From Delphinus delphis (Eukaryota > Chordata > Mammalia > Artiodactyla > Delphinidae): 64,000 bases of DNA. Position 1 is the stretch's first letter, and every line of letters begins with the position of its first letter. Where the stretch lies: NCBI RefSeq assembly GCF_949987515.2, contig NC_082698.1, positions 5,246,455 through 5,310,454 on the forward strand. The letters run 5' to 3'. Below, piece by piece: positions 38,000-49,779 of the stretch. A program made the translations under genes and the position numbers. The notes beneath the pieces were generated by a model that searched no databases, was not told where the DNA came from, and saw only the letters and a program-made list of their open reading frames with translations.

Positions 38000-40900
38000 C
38001 AGCTTCCTGGAGTGGGATGAGAAGACGAAAATAGGAGCACAGACACGGCTCCGGAAAGCACGGCTGTGAAATAAAGGCACACTGGGGTCTAAGGATCAAA
38101 GATCACTTGGGTTTTCATTTGTTTTTTAGATAGGACAATAGAAGGAATGTTCAGAAATATCAAAGAAAAATAATGAACCAGACACAAATAAGATTCGAGA
38201 TGAAATGCAATTACTAATTGTCTCTTCCTGTTGGGAAATCCTGTTAACTCCAGCACCATCCATCCCCCAACGTGAACTGTCTGCTGACAACACCAGTTCT
38301 GGATGGTGAAACCAGCCCAGCCGCTGCAGGTCCCTTTAAAATGCAGTGCACGAGAGAAAAGACAGCAGAGCTCGGGAACTTTAAATATCCTGTGCTTGTT
38401 TTTAGAATTTTACACTTTAGGACTTCCAAAGTTAATGATACCTAAAAGCAAGTTTTGCATTAATGTTTCCTGAGTTTTCTGAATATAAGGAAAAATTAAG
38501 CATGCAACATCGGAATGGTTCCTGAACGTATGCAGAGACTTGCTTAGAAGACTTTCCCAAGAAGTACACGATAAAGAAGGCATGGGGCTGGAGGCGCGAG
38601 GCAGCTCAGGGGAAGGTGCAGAAACCGCACACGCCCTTCCGCTCCTCTGCCCTCCAGGGGACCGCATGTAGGAAGCTCACGCTAAGGCTTTTTCAAGCTC
38701 CATTTTGATTTAATCCCTAGAAAAGGAACTGATAGCAACTCCATTTTTCCAGATGGAGTTTTGTCCAATGACTATATGAGTATATGCATTTACTTGTTGA
38801 TGTCACCATTACAGTAACCAATACTTAGGCAGGGGTAACGCAGACATGCTGAAGTGCTGCATATCTCCGGACAGGGGCCAGCCGGGCTTGGATGACTATG
38901 TTGTCAGGGGTCGCCGAAGGTGAGGGAGTGAGAGGACAGCACAAGGAGGCGGCGCTGTCCCATGGGGACCAGGCAGTCTCTCCACATTGGTGCTCCTGGA
39001 TGTCACGGGCCGTCACACGATTCCCTTATCTTCCCACCCAACCCTTCCTGTGACGCCAAGGGTGAACACAGGACCCCATGGAGAGGATCTCTCTGAACGC
39101 CACAGCCCCCTGAACTTGTGATGGAAGTGCTCCCAAGCCGAGACGGGCTGCCAGCGTGGAGGGGATGGGGGAGCCCAGGCATCAGAGAGCCGCCCAGGGA
39201 CAAAGCCAGTCCAAGGGACATGCCACAGGAAAATGACCACGTGCAGTGAACCCAGCCTGAAAATGCAGTTGCCCAAAATGCTGACCCACTGCATACAAGA
39301 ACTCCACAAGCATCCCAAATCCAATGTCTTTCCTACACAATCCTGACATTCGCAAGTTACATCCGCCCCAGTAGCTCTGTTGACCTTCCACACCACAGCA
39401 CAACATACACAGTAGGGGCTACACTCCCAGCTCCCAGCACCCAAGGGGCAGGAGAGGTCCCCTGGCAAAGCTGGCTGCGTGCAGCCCCGCCTGCGTTCAA
39501 CCTCAAGGTCCCAGGCAGGACATCTCCAGGATGAGTCCTCTTTCCCTCCTACCTGAAACACATCACCCAGTGTGACCTCAACGGGGGGTGAGCCCTCGGC
39601 CACCCCTGTCCGCGCGGTCATGCCTATCACTGCCACCACCGTTCTGGGGATAAGTCTAGTTTCCAAGACGTGTCAGTGGGAGAAGTAAGAGCCACGAAGA
39701 GCTGAGCAGGTAAAAACAGACCCTGACCACATGACCAAGGAAAACATGACAACGGAGGCTTAGCAAAGCCATGTCTGAAGCAAGCCTGGGAGGGACCCAA
39801 CAGCGGTAGAAGGCCAAGTGGGTTTGCTAGGCCAGCGCGGGAGCAGGCGTGTGTCCACAAACAGCCCTAGAGGATCAGGGAACGCAGCTCTGGACTCAGA
39901 GCTTGCAGAAATGGCTCTGTAGGCCCTGGCAACCCATATGCCCCGGCCAAAGTCCATTCCATACGGCCTCATTTATCCGTCACGCTGGACAGGCAGGTGT
40001 GGACTTCACCGTTCTCAGAAGTAACTGAGTGTGTTGGTGTCATCTGTCAGAATTACTCCAGGGAGAGGGAAGTGATGGCCGCCCTGTCCATCCTCCCCGG
40101 GGAAGATGCTGTCAGCCATCCTCGGCTGCCTGGTGGGAGCGCCCGCCCCCCACCCAGCCCAGGGCTCTGCGGTCGCTCTGTGCATTCGTTACCCAGCCTC
40201 CTCTGAGGCTCTGGACACCAAACTTTTGGACACTTCACTACCATTTTGTCACGTTTAGAGACATTTCATTCTCCTAGCCTGAGAACATAAAAAGCCCATT
40301 TGTTATAATCCTCCAGATGAACCCATAGTATGTACACGTGGGATGTTTTCAACATCCACAGGACAACTGTAGCTCTAACGCCATAACCCACCCCATCTCT
40401 GGCTGGTCACGATACAGGCGGGTCATGGGGATAAGCCTACTTCATCGAGAGGATGAAACAAGACAACACGAGCAGGACTTTGTGAGGGTCCAACGTTCCT
40501 GTGTGGAGGACCACACCTCCGGCCCCAGGACAGGGCCCCATCCCCGACCACACGCCCATCACGGGACCAGGTCACCAGGCAGAGCAGCCTCTTGCCTGGG
40601 CTTTTCTCACAGGCACAAGGACCACGCAGGCATCTCACGCAGGCATCTCACGCAGGCCTCCAGAGACAGAGGGACACAGGGCAGCAGCGCCTTCAGAAAT
40701 ACGTCCCAGGTCCCCACAGGAAGAATGGCAACGCCCCAGAGTCCTGCAGCGGCCGCAGGGACCAAAGCTGGAAGCAGCCCAAGCTGACACACCCACCTTC
40801 TTGGTGAGCCGTGATCAGCAGGCCCCAGCTCAGCCCCCCGACGGACCTGGGGACAGGCAGGCCTCCGGTGCCAGCTCTGGGACTGCCAGAAATTACGACT

Positions 40901-41000
40901 AGCTCTGTGACCTGTTTCTCCTTCCTGGGACACAGTCTCCGTGAGAGCAGAGGTCTTGTTCTCATCCATGGGAGTAGCCCTCACACATACACTAAGACCT
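38000..41000. other. DOCK1 intron, GC-rich, no gene seen
   Basis: Contains frames of 217 codons (39013-39666, minus) and, further right, 257 codons (40607-41380, minus). Both have low-complexity or random composition, no domain and no start context, and cross simple repeats. I treat them as chance. Confidence 0.6.
40624..40662. repeat. Short tandem repeat of a 13-base unit
   Basis: 'cgcaggcatctca' occurs twice at 40624-40649 and a third, diverged copy 'cgcaggcctccag' follows. Confidence 0.85.
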
Positions 41001-41011
41001 GACAGTGGAAG

Positions 41012-41106
41012 TGTGTGTGTCCATGCGTGCACACGTGTGTGCAGTGACTTCAAGCACGTGTGCAACCGTGTGTGTGTGTGCATGCATGCATGCATGCATG
41101 CATGCG
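41012..41106. repeat. TG-rich and (CATG)n repeat
   Basis: Several TG/CA-rich runs lead into seven nearly perfect 'catg' units at about 41079-41106. The repeat is self-complementary and alternates purine and pyrimidine. Confidence 0.85.
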
Positions 41107-41705
41107 CTCGTGTGGAGAAGCGCGCTCTTCCCAGCAGGACAGCTGCTGCATAGGACTTTTGTCCATAGGACTTTTTGTCCTTTTTCATGCGTAAACCTAG
41201 CACTTTGCTCCTATCCGTCGAGGAAGGACCTGCAGCCGAGGGCTGCCCCGTCGCATCCCAGGAAGACACCAGAGGGACAAAGCAACCATAGCAAGATCGC
41301 TCCTGCCTTTCTGGTGGCTCAGTTTCACTGGATGGTGTCCAAGCCGATCCGGACAGCAGTGTCCAGGCGCACGGGCACACGTGTGTGTGAGCGTGTGTGT
41401 GCTCGCACCCGCATGTGAGCGGTGGTCTGGGGTCACTGTGTTACAGGTGCAGGGTTATCACAGGAGAGTCTGCAGTGAGAAGCAGGTCCACCTCCTGGTG
41501 CCGTCCCAGCCACCCAGCAGCCCGCAACCAAAGCAGAACAAACCTCACTCTACAAAGGACGTCCCCACTCTGCATTTCAGCTCCTTCCAGTTTGTTTTTC
41601 AAGAAGTAGTGGGACACAAGTTCGGAATAACACTAAAGATCCCGAAATTTTATTGTAAGTCAAGACAAAAAATTAAGAGCACAGAGGAAGCTACTACCCC
41701 CCCAC

Positions 41706-41814
41706 ACTCACACACACACACACTCTCTCACACCACACACACTCACACACACCACACACACACACACACACACCATACACACTCACACCACACACTCACA
41801 CACACACACTCACG
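41706..41814. repeat. (CA)n-rich compound microsatellite
   Basis: About 110 bases of 'cacaca', 'ctctct' and 'accacacac' units with frequent interruptions. Open frames through it consist of His-Thr runs and are not genes. Confidence 0.92.
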
Positions 41815-41998
41815 CCTGCAATGAGCTGTTTTAAAGCATCCAAGGAAGAGGAATCTCCTGTCATATTCTAAGTGTCCCAACTCAGTGTCCTGAATACCCT
41901 TCTCCATGAACAGAATGTCATTTCTCTAGCATGATTTGTGCCAACTGTCCCATTTTGTTCAAAACAGATGGCCCAGGAACCTGACAATCCCCCCACCC

Positions 41999-42056
41999 AA
42001 GGAAAAAAAAGAGAAAAGAAAAAAAAAGAAAGAAAAACAATCAAACAAACAAACCC
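41999..42056. repeat. A-rich simple sequence
   Basis: A run of A with scattered G and C ('aaacaaacaaac' at its end) lies about 120 bases left of the inverted L1. Lysine-rich frames here are not genes. Confidence 0.8.
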
Positions 42057-42174
42057 TTATATTTTAAAAAGAAAACACATTTCAAATAAACTACCCATAG
42101 ATAAACACATGGAAAACAGCTGCAACAAATACCTGACTGGAAGTCCAGGAACCTGGGTCTATTCGATTTTGTTT

Positions 42175-42369
42175 GTTGGCTTTTTAATTGGAGTAGAGCT
42201 GATTTACAATGATGTGTTAGTTTCCGGTATACAGCACAGTGATTCAGTTATACACATATCTAACCTTTTTCAGACTGCTTTCCGTTATAGGTTATTACAA
42301 GATATTGCTTATCACAAGGTCCTTGTTGTTTACCTATTTTATACATAGTAGTGTACTTTTTGTTAATCC
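42175..42369 (-). mobile_element. L1 3' UTR, terminal segment of an inverted L1 insertion
   Basis: Read on the minus strand this segment gives the L1 3' UTR from 'ggattaacaaaaagtacac' through 'cagtgtgctgtatacc'-like sequence to 'ctccaattaaaaagcc'. It abuts, head to head, a more 5' piece of the same UTR on the plus strand (42370-42455). An inverted pair of this kind is the usual product of twin priming during L1 reverse transcription. Confidence 0.8.
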
Positions 42370-42455
42370 CAAGACTCACAGACATAGAAAACAAACTTAT
42401 GGTTGCCAAAGGGGAGGGAGAGGGGAGGGACAAAGTGGGAGTTTGGGACTAACAG
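42370..42455 (+). mobile_element. L1 3' UTR, upstream segment of the inverted insertion
   Basis: 'actcacagacatagaaaac', 'ggttgccaaaggggaggg' and 'gagtttgggactaaca' match the L1 3' UTR immediately upstream of the segment found inverted at 42175-42369. Both halves include the consensus 'tttggga(t/c)taaca' at the break, so a few bases are duplicated at the inversion point. Confidence 0.78.
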
Positions 42456-42529
42456 TCTTTTTGATTTTGGAACAGCCTTTTGGCCTCACTAAAGTTCAGT
42501 TTACCCGTGCACACAGGAAATCATAAAAC

Positions 42530-42720
42530 CCACCTTGCTCACTCTTTGCCTTGAATCTCAGGCGAGTGACTTAAATTCTCTAAAATCCTTAATTGTCCTT
42601 CTTTGCAAAATAGGCCTGATATTGTTAACCCCTCGGGTTTACTGTGAGAATCAGATGATATAATGTGTGTGTCTGCCAAGTAGTAAGCATTCAGTAACTA
42701 GCAGCTGTCAGTAACAGTCA
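42530..42720 (+). mobile_element. MIR SINE fragment
   Basis: 'caggcgagtgacttaaattc', 'ttctttgcaaaataggcctg' and 'ttactgtgagaatcagatga' with 'agtaagcattcagtaac' run in MIR order. Confidence 0.65.
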
Positions 42721-42789
42721 CAGAAATAACACTATTATGCAAAGTCAGCCTTTTCAACAAAGTACACACAGAAAACTAATGCCTTAGAG

Positions 42790-42945
42790 TTTGCTATCCA
42801 GTAGGGTAGCCAGTGAACCCCTGAAATGTAGCTAGCAGCTGAGGAGTAGAATTTCCCATTTCAGTTAATTTTATGCACTATTTTAACTTAAATGGAAAAA
42901 AAAGACATCTGATTCAGTTATTGTTAACCACTGTTTGGAACAACG
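42790..42945 (+). mobile_element. Degenerate hAT-type repeat
   Basis: 'ctatccagtagggtagccag' followed by 'cctgaaatgtagctagcagc' and 'gaatttcccatttcagttaa' resembles a mammalian hAT element beginning 'tgtccaatatggtagccac'. It is strongly diverged and its right edge is uncertain. Confidence 0.5.
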
Positions 42946-44459
42946 GGAACAACTTGGGTATGTAGGTCTACTTTTCACTGGTAAATTATATTAAATGTTA
43001 AGATCAAGCATCTGTGATGAAAATATAGCATCCAAATTGAGATGGGGATAAATGTGAAAAACACACGGGATTTCAGAGACTTCGTATGAATCAAGAATGT
43101 AAAACATGCCAGTTGTCCTATTTAGATCAAAGTCATGTTGACATGATATTTCAGATAAAATATATTATTAAAATTAATGTCACCAACTGCTTTGTACTTT
43201 TTTTTCTTACTGTGGACTGTATAAAATTATCAATTACATACGTAGCTGGCACTCTAACTCGGTTGGACAGCGCAGTCTCGGAGTATGCTAGGAAGCAGAT
43301 GTTACAGACCTCTTGTGCGATTTCTCATTTTAATAAACCAGTGTTCATCTCTGGAAGGAGAATCAAGGCCACAGCTTCCTCCTGTCAGATCCTCTTCACA
43401 TGTACAGGACTGCAGGCCTCATCAGTGCCTGGTAGTCTGAGTCAAGGCACAGGCCTGACCCCACAAGGAAGCGAAAACCAGCCAGCACGGTTGGGTTGTC
43501 CTGGTTTTCGCTGCCGTGCACAGAAGGGAATGCTGACAGCCCGGAGCAGGCAGCCCATGGGCTCAGACTCCACGCAAATCAGCCGTGGGGATCAGAGGTC
43601 CTGCAACACACCAGCCAGCCTTCCGCACCCCCTTTCCCAGTGTGATCCACTATGATTACAGACAGCAATGACTGCACATCTGTTCATCCTCAGCTGTGCA
43701 GGCTGAAGCCATTATGATTAATGCTCTGGTAATGGGCACAGAGTAAAAAATATTAATCTTTATAAAAGGTATTCAACAGGCATTATCAGCTTATAAATGT
43801 CCAAGCAGAATATCCGTCTATAACTCCATTACAGCTCTACATCAAAGCAAGATGCAAATACAAGAATGCATCTGTCCATTTAAAACTTTCATTTTATGAA
43901 CACTAAATAATGTGCTTCTTAGTTTTTAGTTTGGTTACATTAAACAAATGATCCATAAAGTGCATTTAATAACCTTGAGCCTGTTACACAGAACTGAGAC
44001 CCAGATGAACGCTTTCAATGCGAGTTAAACAGTACGAGCCCCGCAAATGGGGGAGGTTTGCTATTCGTCTTATACAGTCGTCTTACTTTTCAACGATCTA
44101 AGAACTCGGCACCCACATGATTCGATTTGTTCAAATAATTCTCTCCTTCCATGCAAATCTTTAAACACCAGAAATAAAGAAAACAGAGCCAGCAATGGAA
44201 GGGATCACGGGAGCAATCTACTCGTGTCCAACTTGTACAGATGTGGGAGCCAGGAGCCAGAATAGGGACCAGGAAGCAGCTGAGCCAGAGTCAGATGCCT
44301 GATCCTGAAGCCAGAGCTCCTCTGACCCACGCACGTGCACGTGTGTGTCAACATGTATGACTCAGGTATCTTTACAGGTCTAATGCAGATTAAACTTTTC
44401 CAAGAATTACTTTCATTCACTTTAAGTAAGCTGTGATCATGAGCAGAACTAGGAGGATC
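42946..44459. other. DOCK1 intron, unique sequence
   Basis: Repeat-free. 43660-44010 is AT-rich with several 'ttaat', 'attatg' and 'atgcaaat' motifs, the look of conserved non-coding DNA. There is no coding evidence. Confidence 0.55.
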
Positions 44460-44645
44460 AATTCACATCAAGTAACCCTAAGTATGTCAGTTCTCCTTTC
44501 TGAACTTCAGTTTCTTTGTCTGTAAAATGGAGTAAATACAACTGCCCGGCACTGTGTTTCGATTCCTACCTCCAGGTAGTACCTCTGTAAGTATTCTGGT
44601 AAGAAGATTCTCAGCACCACTTGGCTCAGTGCTGAAATGATCAGA
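44460..44645 (+). mobile_element. MIR SINE fragment
   Basis: 'gaacttcagtttctttgtct' with 'gtaaaatggagtaaatacaa' and 'ctgcccggcactgtg' match the MIR core and 3' half. Confidence 0.65.
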
Positions 44646-47127
44646 AATAAGATAATCTGCCTGTCAGCTCTGAGGTACCCAATGTCACAAAATTTTAATT
44701 GAGTGATAGAGCAATTAAAAGTATCCTGGAAATTGGAAGTGAACATGGCAAGATACAGATTGTGGAACAATAGGAAAAAGAAGCTGGTCAAAGACACATC
44801 TTCTGGATGAAGCCACCGGGCCTCGTAAAAAGTGTGTCATCTGTTGAAAGAACGGAGTGGGGCAGCAGATAGTTTGTATCCTGTAGTTTGGAGAAGTATA
44901 ATCATAGAGGTGAACCAGCCACTGGTATCATAATAATAAATACTTTGTCAGAAAAAAGAAATGGAAGAAGAACCAATGGAGAAAAGTCTAAAATGAGTCC
45001 CATTTAAAAGCAGATGAAAATATTAGAAAGACTCAAACAAAATGCCAGGGAAGATAGTGTGGAAAGTACTGGTCAGACCAGGAATCTATCCTCTGGATGG
45101 AAATGCATTTAAGGAGGTGGCTTGGTACATTTGAGAGGAATTCGACGGGTCTGCCTATCCTTGGGCAGAATCTTACCACGTGGAGGATGAGAAAACAGAG
45201 AGGAAAACAGAGCTGGGAAGTCGTGTGCATGCTTTTACCCAAGAGCGTGAAGCTAACCAAGAACACAGGTTTTGGCCAGTGTGGCCCAGCACACACTCCT
45301 CTACTGCTTGCCCCCATACTGAGCTCTACAGTTAAAAAAACAACGTCAAAATCATATGGTCTGTCCGCTCCATCTTGAGGGAAGGACTGTGCCCTCAGGG
45401 AGGAGTTTACGCAACAGAAAAAAGTAGGGTCTAGAAGGAGAACATAGGAGACTGCAGGCTGACCTGGGGCTCCTCCAACTGTCCCAGGCAAGTTTCTGTA
45501 CGCAACACGGTGCACATACAGAGCTAAGCTTGGGGCCGGGAAGGAACCATGAACTGGGGAGACTCAGAGACCTGCTGTCCCAGTGCCAATGTGAGCATGA
45601 CTGGGTATGGGACAACCAAGGCAGCCTCTTCTAAGACTGCTCTCATGTCCCCAATATCAAGCGACAGGGACAGGAGTCCACTCAGAGGTGGGTGCAGAAC
45701 AGAGAGCCTATGATAAAGGCTAACCTATGATAAAGGTTAGACCAACTACACCCTGAGGAACTTAGCACTGCCAATATGATCACACAGAAAGAGAAGAGAA
45801 GACTATGAAAACTCCATAAGCACATGAACACAACACTACATGGTTTATTTATGTTTAATCTATTTATGTGTTTACTTACTCACATACGTGTACTTTATCG
45901 TGTTCCATATGGCACTTGAAGTGAACTCAGTTTTCAGAATGCATAACTCTTATGCTGGATGTGAACCAGCTTATGAAGAGAGTAGGGGGTGGATTTGTAA
46001 CAAGACAGCTCCCTAATCAGCACCACGGTGGTGGACAGCTCCCTGCCTGGGATTTTACTGGCAGACTAGGACTTGCTACTTAACTCCTGGGTCATTATCT
46101 GTAAATTAAGAAAATTACTCTTTTCCAATTATGCATTTTTAAACTGATGGCTCTGAAGCCATTCTCAGAGGAATCAAACTTGCTAACCAACAGTCCTGAG
46201 CACATGGTAGGTACTCAACAAATTACAATGGAATTGGAATGGATATAATTAAGAAACTGAAATTGAGTTCACCCTCCTAGATTCATTAGGCCATTTCTAA
46301 AAAGGCTGCACTGTTTTAACAAATGATCTTTTCAAAAACACGTATAATGAAAGCTACAGAGTGATATACAGAATGAGGGATGAAGAAAGGTACAGTACTT
46401 TGCAGATAAAGATTAAAATTTTCTCAGGGCATAAAAAAAAGAGGAGAAAATTGTATTCATACTCCATCATTACTTAAAGAATTAAGCAACTTTGGGGTTC
46501 ACAGCTGGTAACGTTCATTAGAAGTCTTCAGCACAACTCTCTAATTAAAGTATTCCAGAATGCTATACGAGTGGTACATTAAGTAATTACGGCATATGAG
46601 GGTCCCAACCCCAATTTTTCTTTCTGTGAAAAGCATCCATCAAGTTAACAAAAACTACTACAGAGTACGTCTGGGTTTAAGAACCCTTTTAGTAAGAGAA
46701 ATACCTCTCCATTCTCCACAGTGGAGAAGCTCAGGAGATTTTATTTTGATTTATTCATCGATCCAAAGCACTAAGAAGGTATATTTTACTATAGGTCTAT
46801 ATTAAACACACAGCTTTTCTTTCTACGATTTAAAGCACAACAAATTGATTGACAGGGTAATTTTTTTAGAGATATAAAATCTTGGATCGAATCACAGTGA
46901 AAACGGTCTAGAAATCTGACTTTGCTAATTCCTACTAGCTAGCCCCAATAGGCATCTGGGCCTTTGCCCTCAGGTTTTAAAGAGCGGCTGTAACTAATGT
47001 TTCCACCATTAAAAAGGAGAATTTTACTCTGCTTGACAACTGGAAGAATCATTCACCTTGAAAATAAGAATGAGGAAAATTATTTGAGCTCTCCAGGCCT
47101 ACATTTTTAAGGAGCTCTGTATTGTTC
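44646..47127. other. DOCK1 intron, no gene seen
   Basis: Unique sequence with the 17-base tandem duplication at 45707. A 160-codon minus-strand frame (45033-45515) has no recognisable domain. Confidence 0.65.
45707..45740. repeat. Tandem 17-base duplication
   Basis: 'cctatgataaaggctaa' at 45707 is followed directly by 'cctatgataaaggttag' at 45724. Confidence 0.85.
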
Positions 47128-47141
47128 AAAAATGGAACACA

Positions 47142-47349
47142 GGGCTTCCCTGGTGGTGCAGTGGTTGAGAGTCCGCCTGCCGAGGCAGAGGACGCGGGTT
47201 CGTGCCCCGGTCCGGGAAGATCCCACATGCCGCGGAGCAGCTGGGCCCGTGAGCCATGGCCGCTTGGCCTGCACGTCCAGAGCCTGTGCTCCGCAACGGG
47301 AGAGGCCACAACAGTGAGAGGCCTGCGTACTGCAAAAGAAAAAAAAAAA
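47142..47349 (+). mobile_element. CHR SINE inserted into the left flank of an L1 3' end
   Basis: This full-length copy begins at 47142 and ends in a long A run. The left duplication 'aaaaatggaacaca' (47128-47141) and the right copy 'aaaaaggaacaca' near 47350 bracket it. The same motif recurs a third time at 47725-47742 after an L1 fragment. The SINE therefore landed in the target-site duplication of an earlier L1 insertion. Confidence 0.92.
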
Positions 47350-47366
47350 AAAAGGAACACAAATGG

Positions 47367-47724
47367 TTCTCATGAACCTAGGGGCAGGACAGGAATAAAG
47401 ACACAGACGTAGAGAATGAACTTGAGGACACGGGGAGGGGGAAGGGTAAGTTGGGACAAAGTGAGAGAATGGCACTGACATATATACACTACCAAATGTA
47501 AAACAGATAGCTAGTGGGAAGCAGCTGCATAGCACAGGGAGATCAGCTCCATGCTTTGGGACCACCTAGAGGGATGGGATAAGGAGGCTGGGAGGGAACC
47601 ATAAGAGGGAGGGGATATGGGGATATACATATGCAAATAGCTGATTCACTTTGTTATACAGCAGAAACTAACACAACATTGTAGAGCAGTTATATTCCAA
47701 TAAAGATGTTAGAGGAAAAAAGAA
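47367..47724 (+). mobile_element. 5'-truncated L1, 3' UTR only (younger cetacean type)
   Basis: The sequence runs from 'ttctcatgaacctaggggc' through 'agtgggaagcagctgcatag' to the terminal 'caataaagatgtt' and an A-rich tail. This is the 3' end of an L1 subtype common in cetacean genomes. It is bounded by copies of 'aaatggaacacaaatg' on both sides, so it is an independent, strongly 5'-truncated insertion with no coding part. Confidence 0.85.
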
Positions 47725-47742
47725 AAAAATGGAACACAAATG

Positions 47743-48915
47743 AAGTTTTATGAGGTTGATGAACACTGTGTAAAAGGAGCCTACTTGTTATACTGAAGGA
47801 AAGAGCTACAGGAATGGCCCGAGAATGAAGGAATGGCACATTTTCCATTCCTACTCACTGCTAGATTCCAAACATCAGAGAAAAAATAAAAAACAAGGTG
47901 GCCCCAATGAACAGTAAGCTTAAACCAAAGTAATCCACCAAGAGTATTAAACTAAACTACTATCAAGACTACACAGGGATTGTCTTACCACTAAATCTTC
48001 AAATCTTTATTCTCCAAATCTTACACTATTCTGCAAAAACAAACTTATGACATAAGGTAAGTAGACAGTAAGCTCTAAAGGAAATCTGTCAATTGCTTTG
48101 GTCACTTTGAATATGAGAATATGGAAAGGCTAGATCTTGAAAGGCAAGGGAATTCAGCGTTAACTGGAATGAGCTTTCCCAAGGTCTCAGGTTAAGGACT
48201 GCAGCAGAAAGCAGCCCATGTGGGTAAGAGCACAACTCCCATCTCAGCTGAAAGGCTTCTTGCAAGGATGTCCAATGCTCTTGACTAATTTAAAAGTTAA
48301 TGGTATCTAAGGTTGATTTCTTTTATTCCAATTCCTATAACACTAATGTAAAATATCTGTGTGGGCATAAATCCCAAACCTTGGTGTCCTAGTGTCTATT
48401 TTAATTTAATTATATTGAAAATTTTCATTTCTATAATAGGATTTAAGCTTTAATTTTCCCAGCTTTTGTTAGATACGTGGGCAACAATATAATCACATGG
48501 GAACAAAGCTACAAATGTACAAATTATGAAGCTCTGACCTTTCTGTCTCTTCGTAACTTGCTTTGAAAATCTGCTCACTCCATGCTGCAGATTACATGCA
48601 AGAGTCATCTTTTTTGAGAAGCACATAATCTATTTAACCAGCTTTCAAGTAGTCAAGTCACATCTCCCAACAGTGCTTGGAGCCATTACCGCCCATTCAT
48701 TGGCTGTCCGCACACAGCATGATAATGAGCCCGAGTCCTTCACCTCAGCTGGGGAGGAGGAGCCAGGACAGCCAAGGTGGGTTCCGGGCTCCAACGTGGG
48801 GATCCACCCCTCTGCACATCCTCCATTTCCTGAAACAATGCCAGTTACTCTGACTACAAACTTACATTTGAAAAGACAACCTCATGAAATGCTGTGAAGG
48901 CTGGGATTTGCCTCC
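47743..48915. other. DOCK1 intron, no gene seen
   Basis: AT-rich unique sequence between two L1 3' ends. Confidence 0.7.
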
Positions 48916-49503
48916 AAATATCTGGGGCAGGGGGAGGGATGAACTGGGAGTTTGGGATTAGTGGATGCAAGCTATGATATAAAGCATGGATAAACGACGA
49001 GTCCCACCATGTAGGACAGGGAACTATACTCAAAATCCTGTGATAAACCATAATAGAAAAGAATATGAAAAAGAATGTAGGGGCTTCCCTGGTGGCGCAG
49101 TGGTTGAGAATCCGCCTGCCGATGCAGGGGACACGGGTTCGAGCCCTGGTCTGGGAAGACCCCACATGCCGCGGAGCGGCTGGGCCCGTGAGCCATGGCC
49201 GCTGAGCCTGCGCGTTCGGAGCCTGTGCTCTGCAACAAGAGAGGCCGCGATAGTGAGAGGCCCGTGCACCGCGATGAAGACTGGCCCCCACTTGCCACAA
49301 CTAGAGAAAGCCCTCGCACAGAAATGAAGACCCAACACAGCAAAAATAAATTAATTAATAAACTCCTACCCCCAACATCTTCTTTAAAAAAAAAAAAAAA
49401 AAGAATGTATATGTGTGTGTGTTTAAGTGAATCACTTTGCTGTATAGCAGAAACTAACACAACCGTGTAAAGCAACTATACTTCAATAAAATAAATTAAA
49501 AAA
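48916..49503 (+). mobile_element. L1 3' UTR fragment, first copy of a tandem pair, split by a CHR SINE
   Basis: L1 3' UTR words such as 'ctgggagtttgggatta', 'acagggaactatact' and 'cagaaactaacacaacc' run from 48916 to the A-rich end at 49503. The CHR SINE at 49080-49397 interrupts them. The unit begins with 'aaatatctgggg', as does the second copy at 49504. Confidence 0.85.
49080..49397 (+). mobile_element. CHR SINE, long subtype, inserted in an L1 3' UTR
   Basis: This long-form element has the 'ccacaactagagaaagccc' extension, as at 15897, and a long A tail. Perfect 12-base duplications 'aaaaagaatgta' lie at 49068-49079 and 49398-49409. It interrupts L1 3' UTR sequence that continues on the other side, so it is younger than that L1 copy. 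Confidence 0.93.
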
Positions 49504-49779
49504 AAATATCTGGGGCAGGGGGAGGAATGGACTGGGAGTTTGGAATTAGCAGATGCAAACTATGACATACAGGATGAATAAGCAACAAGGTCCCACTGTG
49601 TAGGACAGGGAACTATATTCAATATCCTGTGATAAACCATAATGGAAAAGAATATGAAAAAGAATATATATACACACACACACATATATGTGTATGTATA
49701 AGTGAATCACTTTGCTGTACAGCAGAAACTAACACAACCGTGTAAAGCAACTATACTTCAATAAAATAAATGTAAAGAA
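49504..49779 (+). mobile_element. L1 3' UTR fragment, second copy of the tandem pair
   Basis: This unit repeats the preceding L1 3' UTR almost base for base without the SINE, from 'aaatatctgggg' at 49504 to the A-rich end. A diverged third copy of the flank, 'aaatatccgggg', follows at 49780-49791. It contains a short AC/TA run near 49667-49695. Confidence 0.85.

Noticed and set aside
39013..39666. 217-codon open frame on the minus strand
   Set aside because: No domain or family resemblance, no splice or promoter context, and other frames are also open in this GC-rich intron.
40607..41380. 257-codon open frame on the minus strand
   Set aside because: It crosses the 13-base and CATG/TG repeats, has no recognisable domain and overlaps equally open frames in other registers. 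GC-rich chance frame.
41381..41824. Histidine- and threonine-rich frame
   Set aside because: It is the CA microsatellite in translation.
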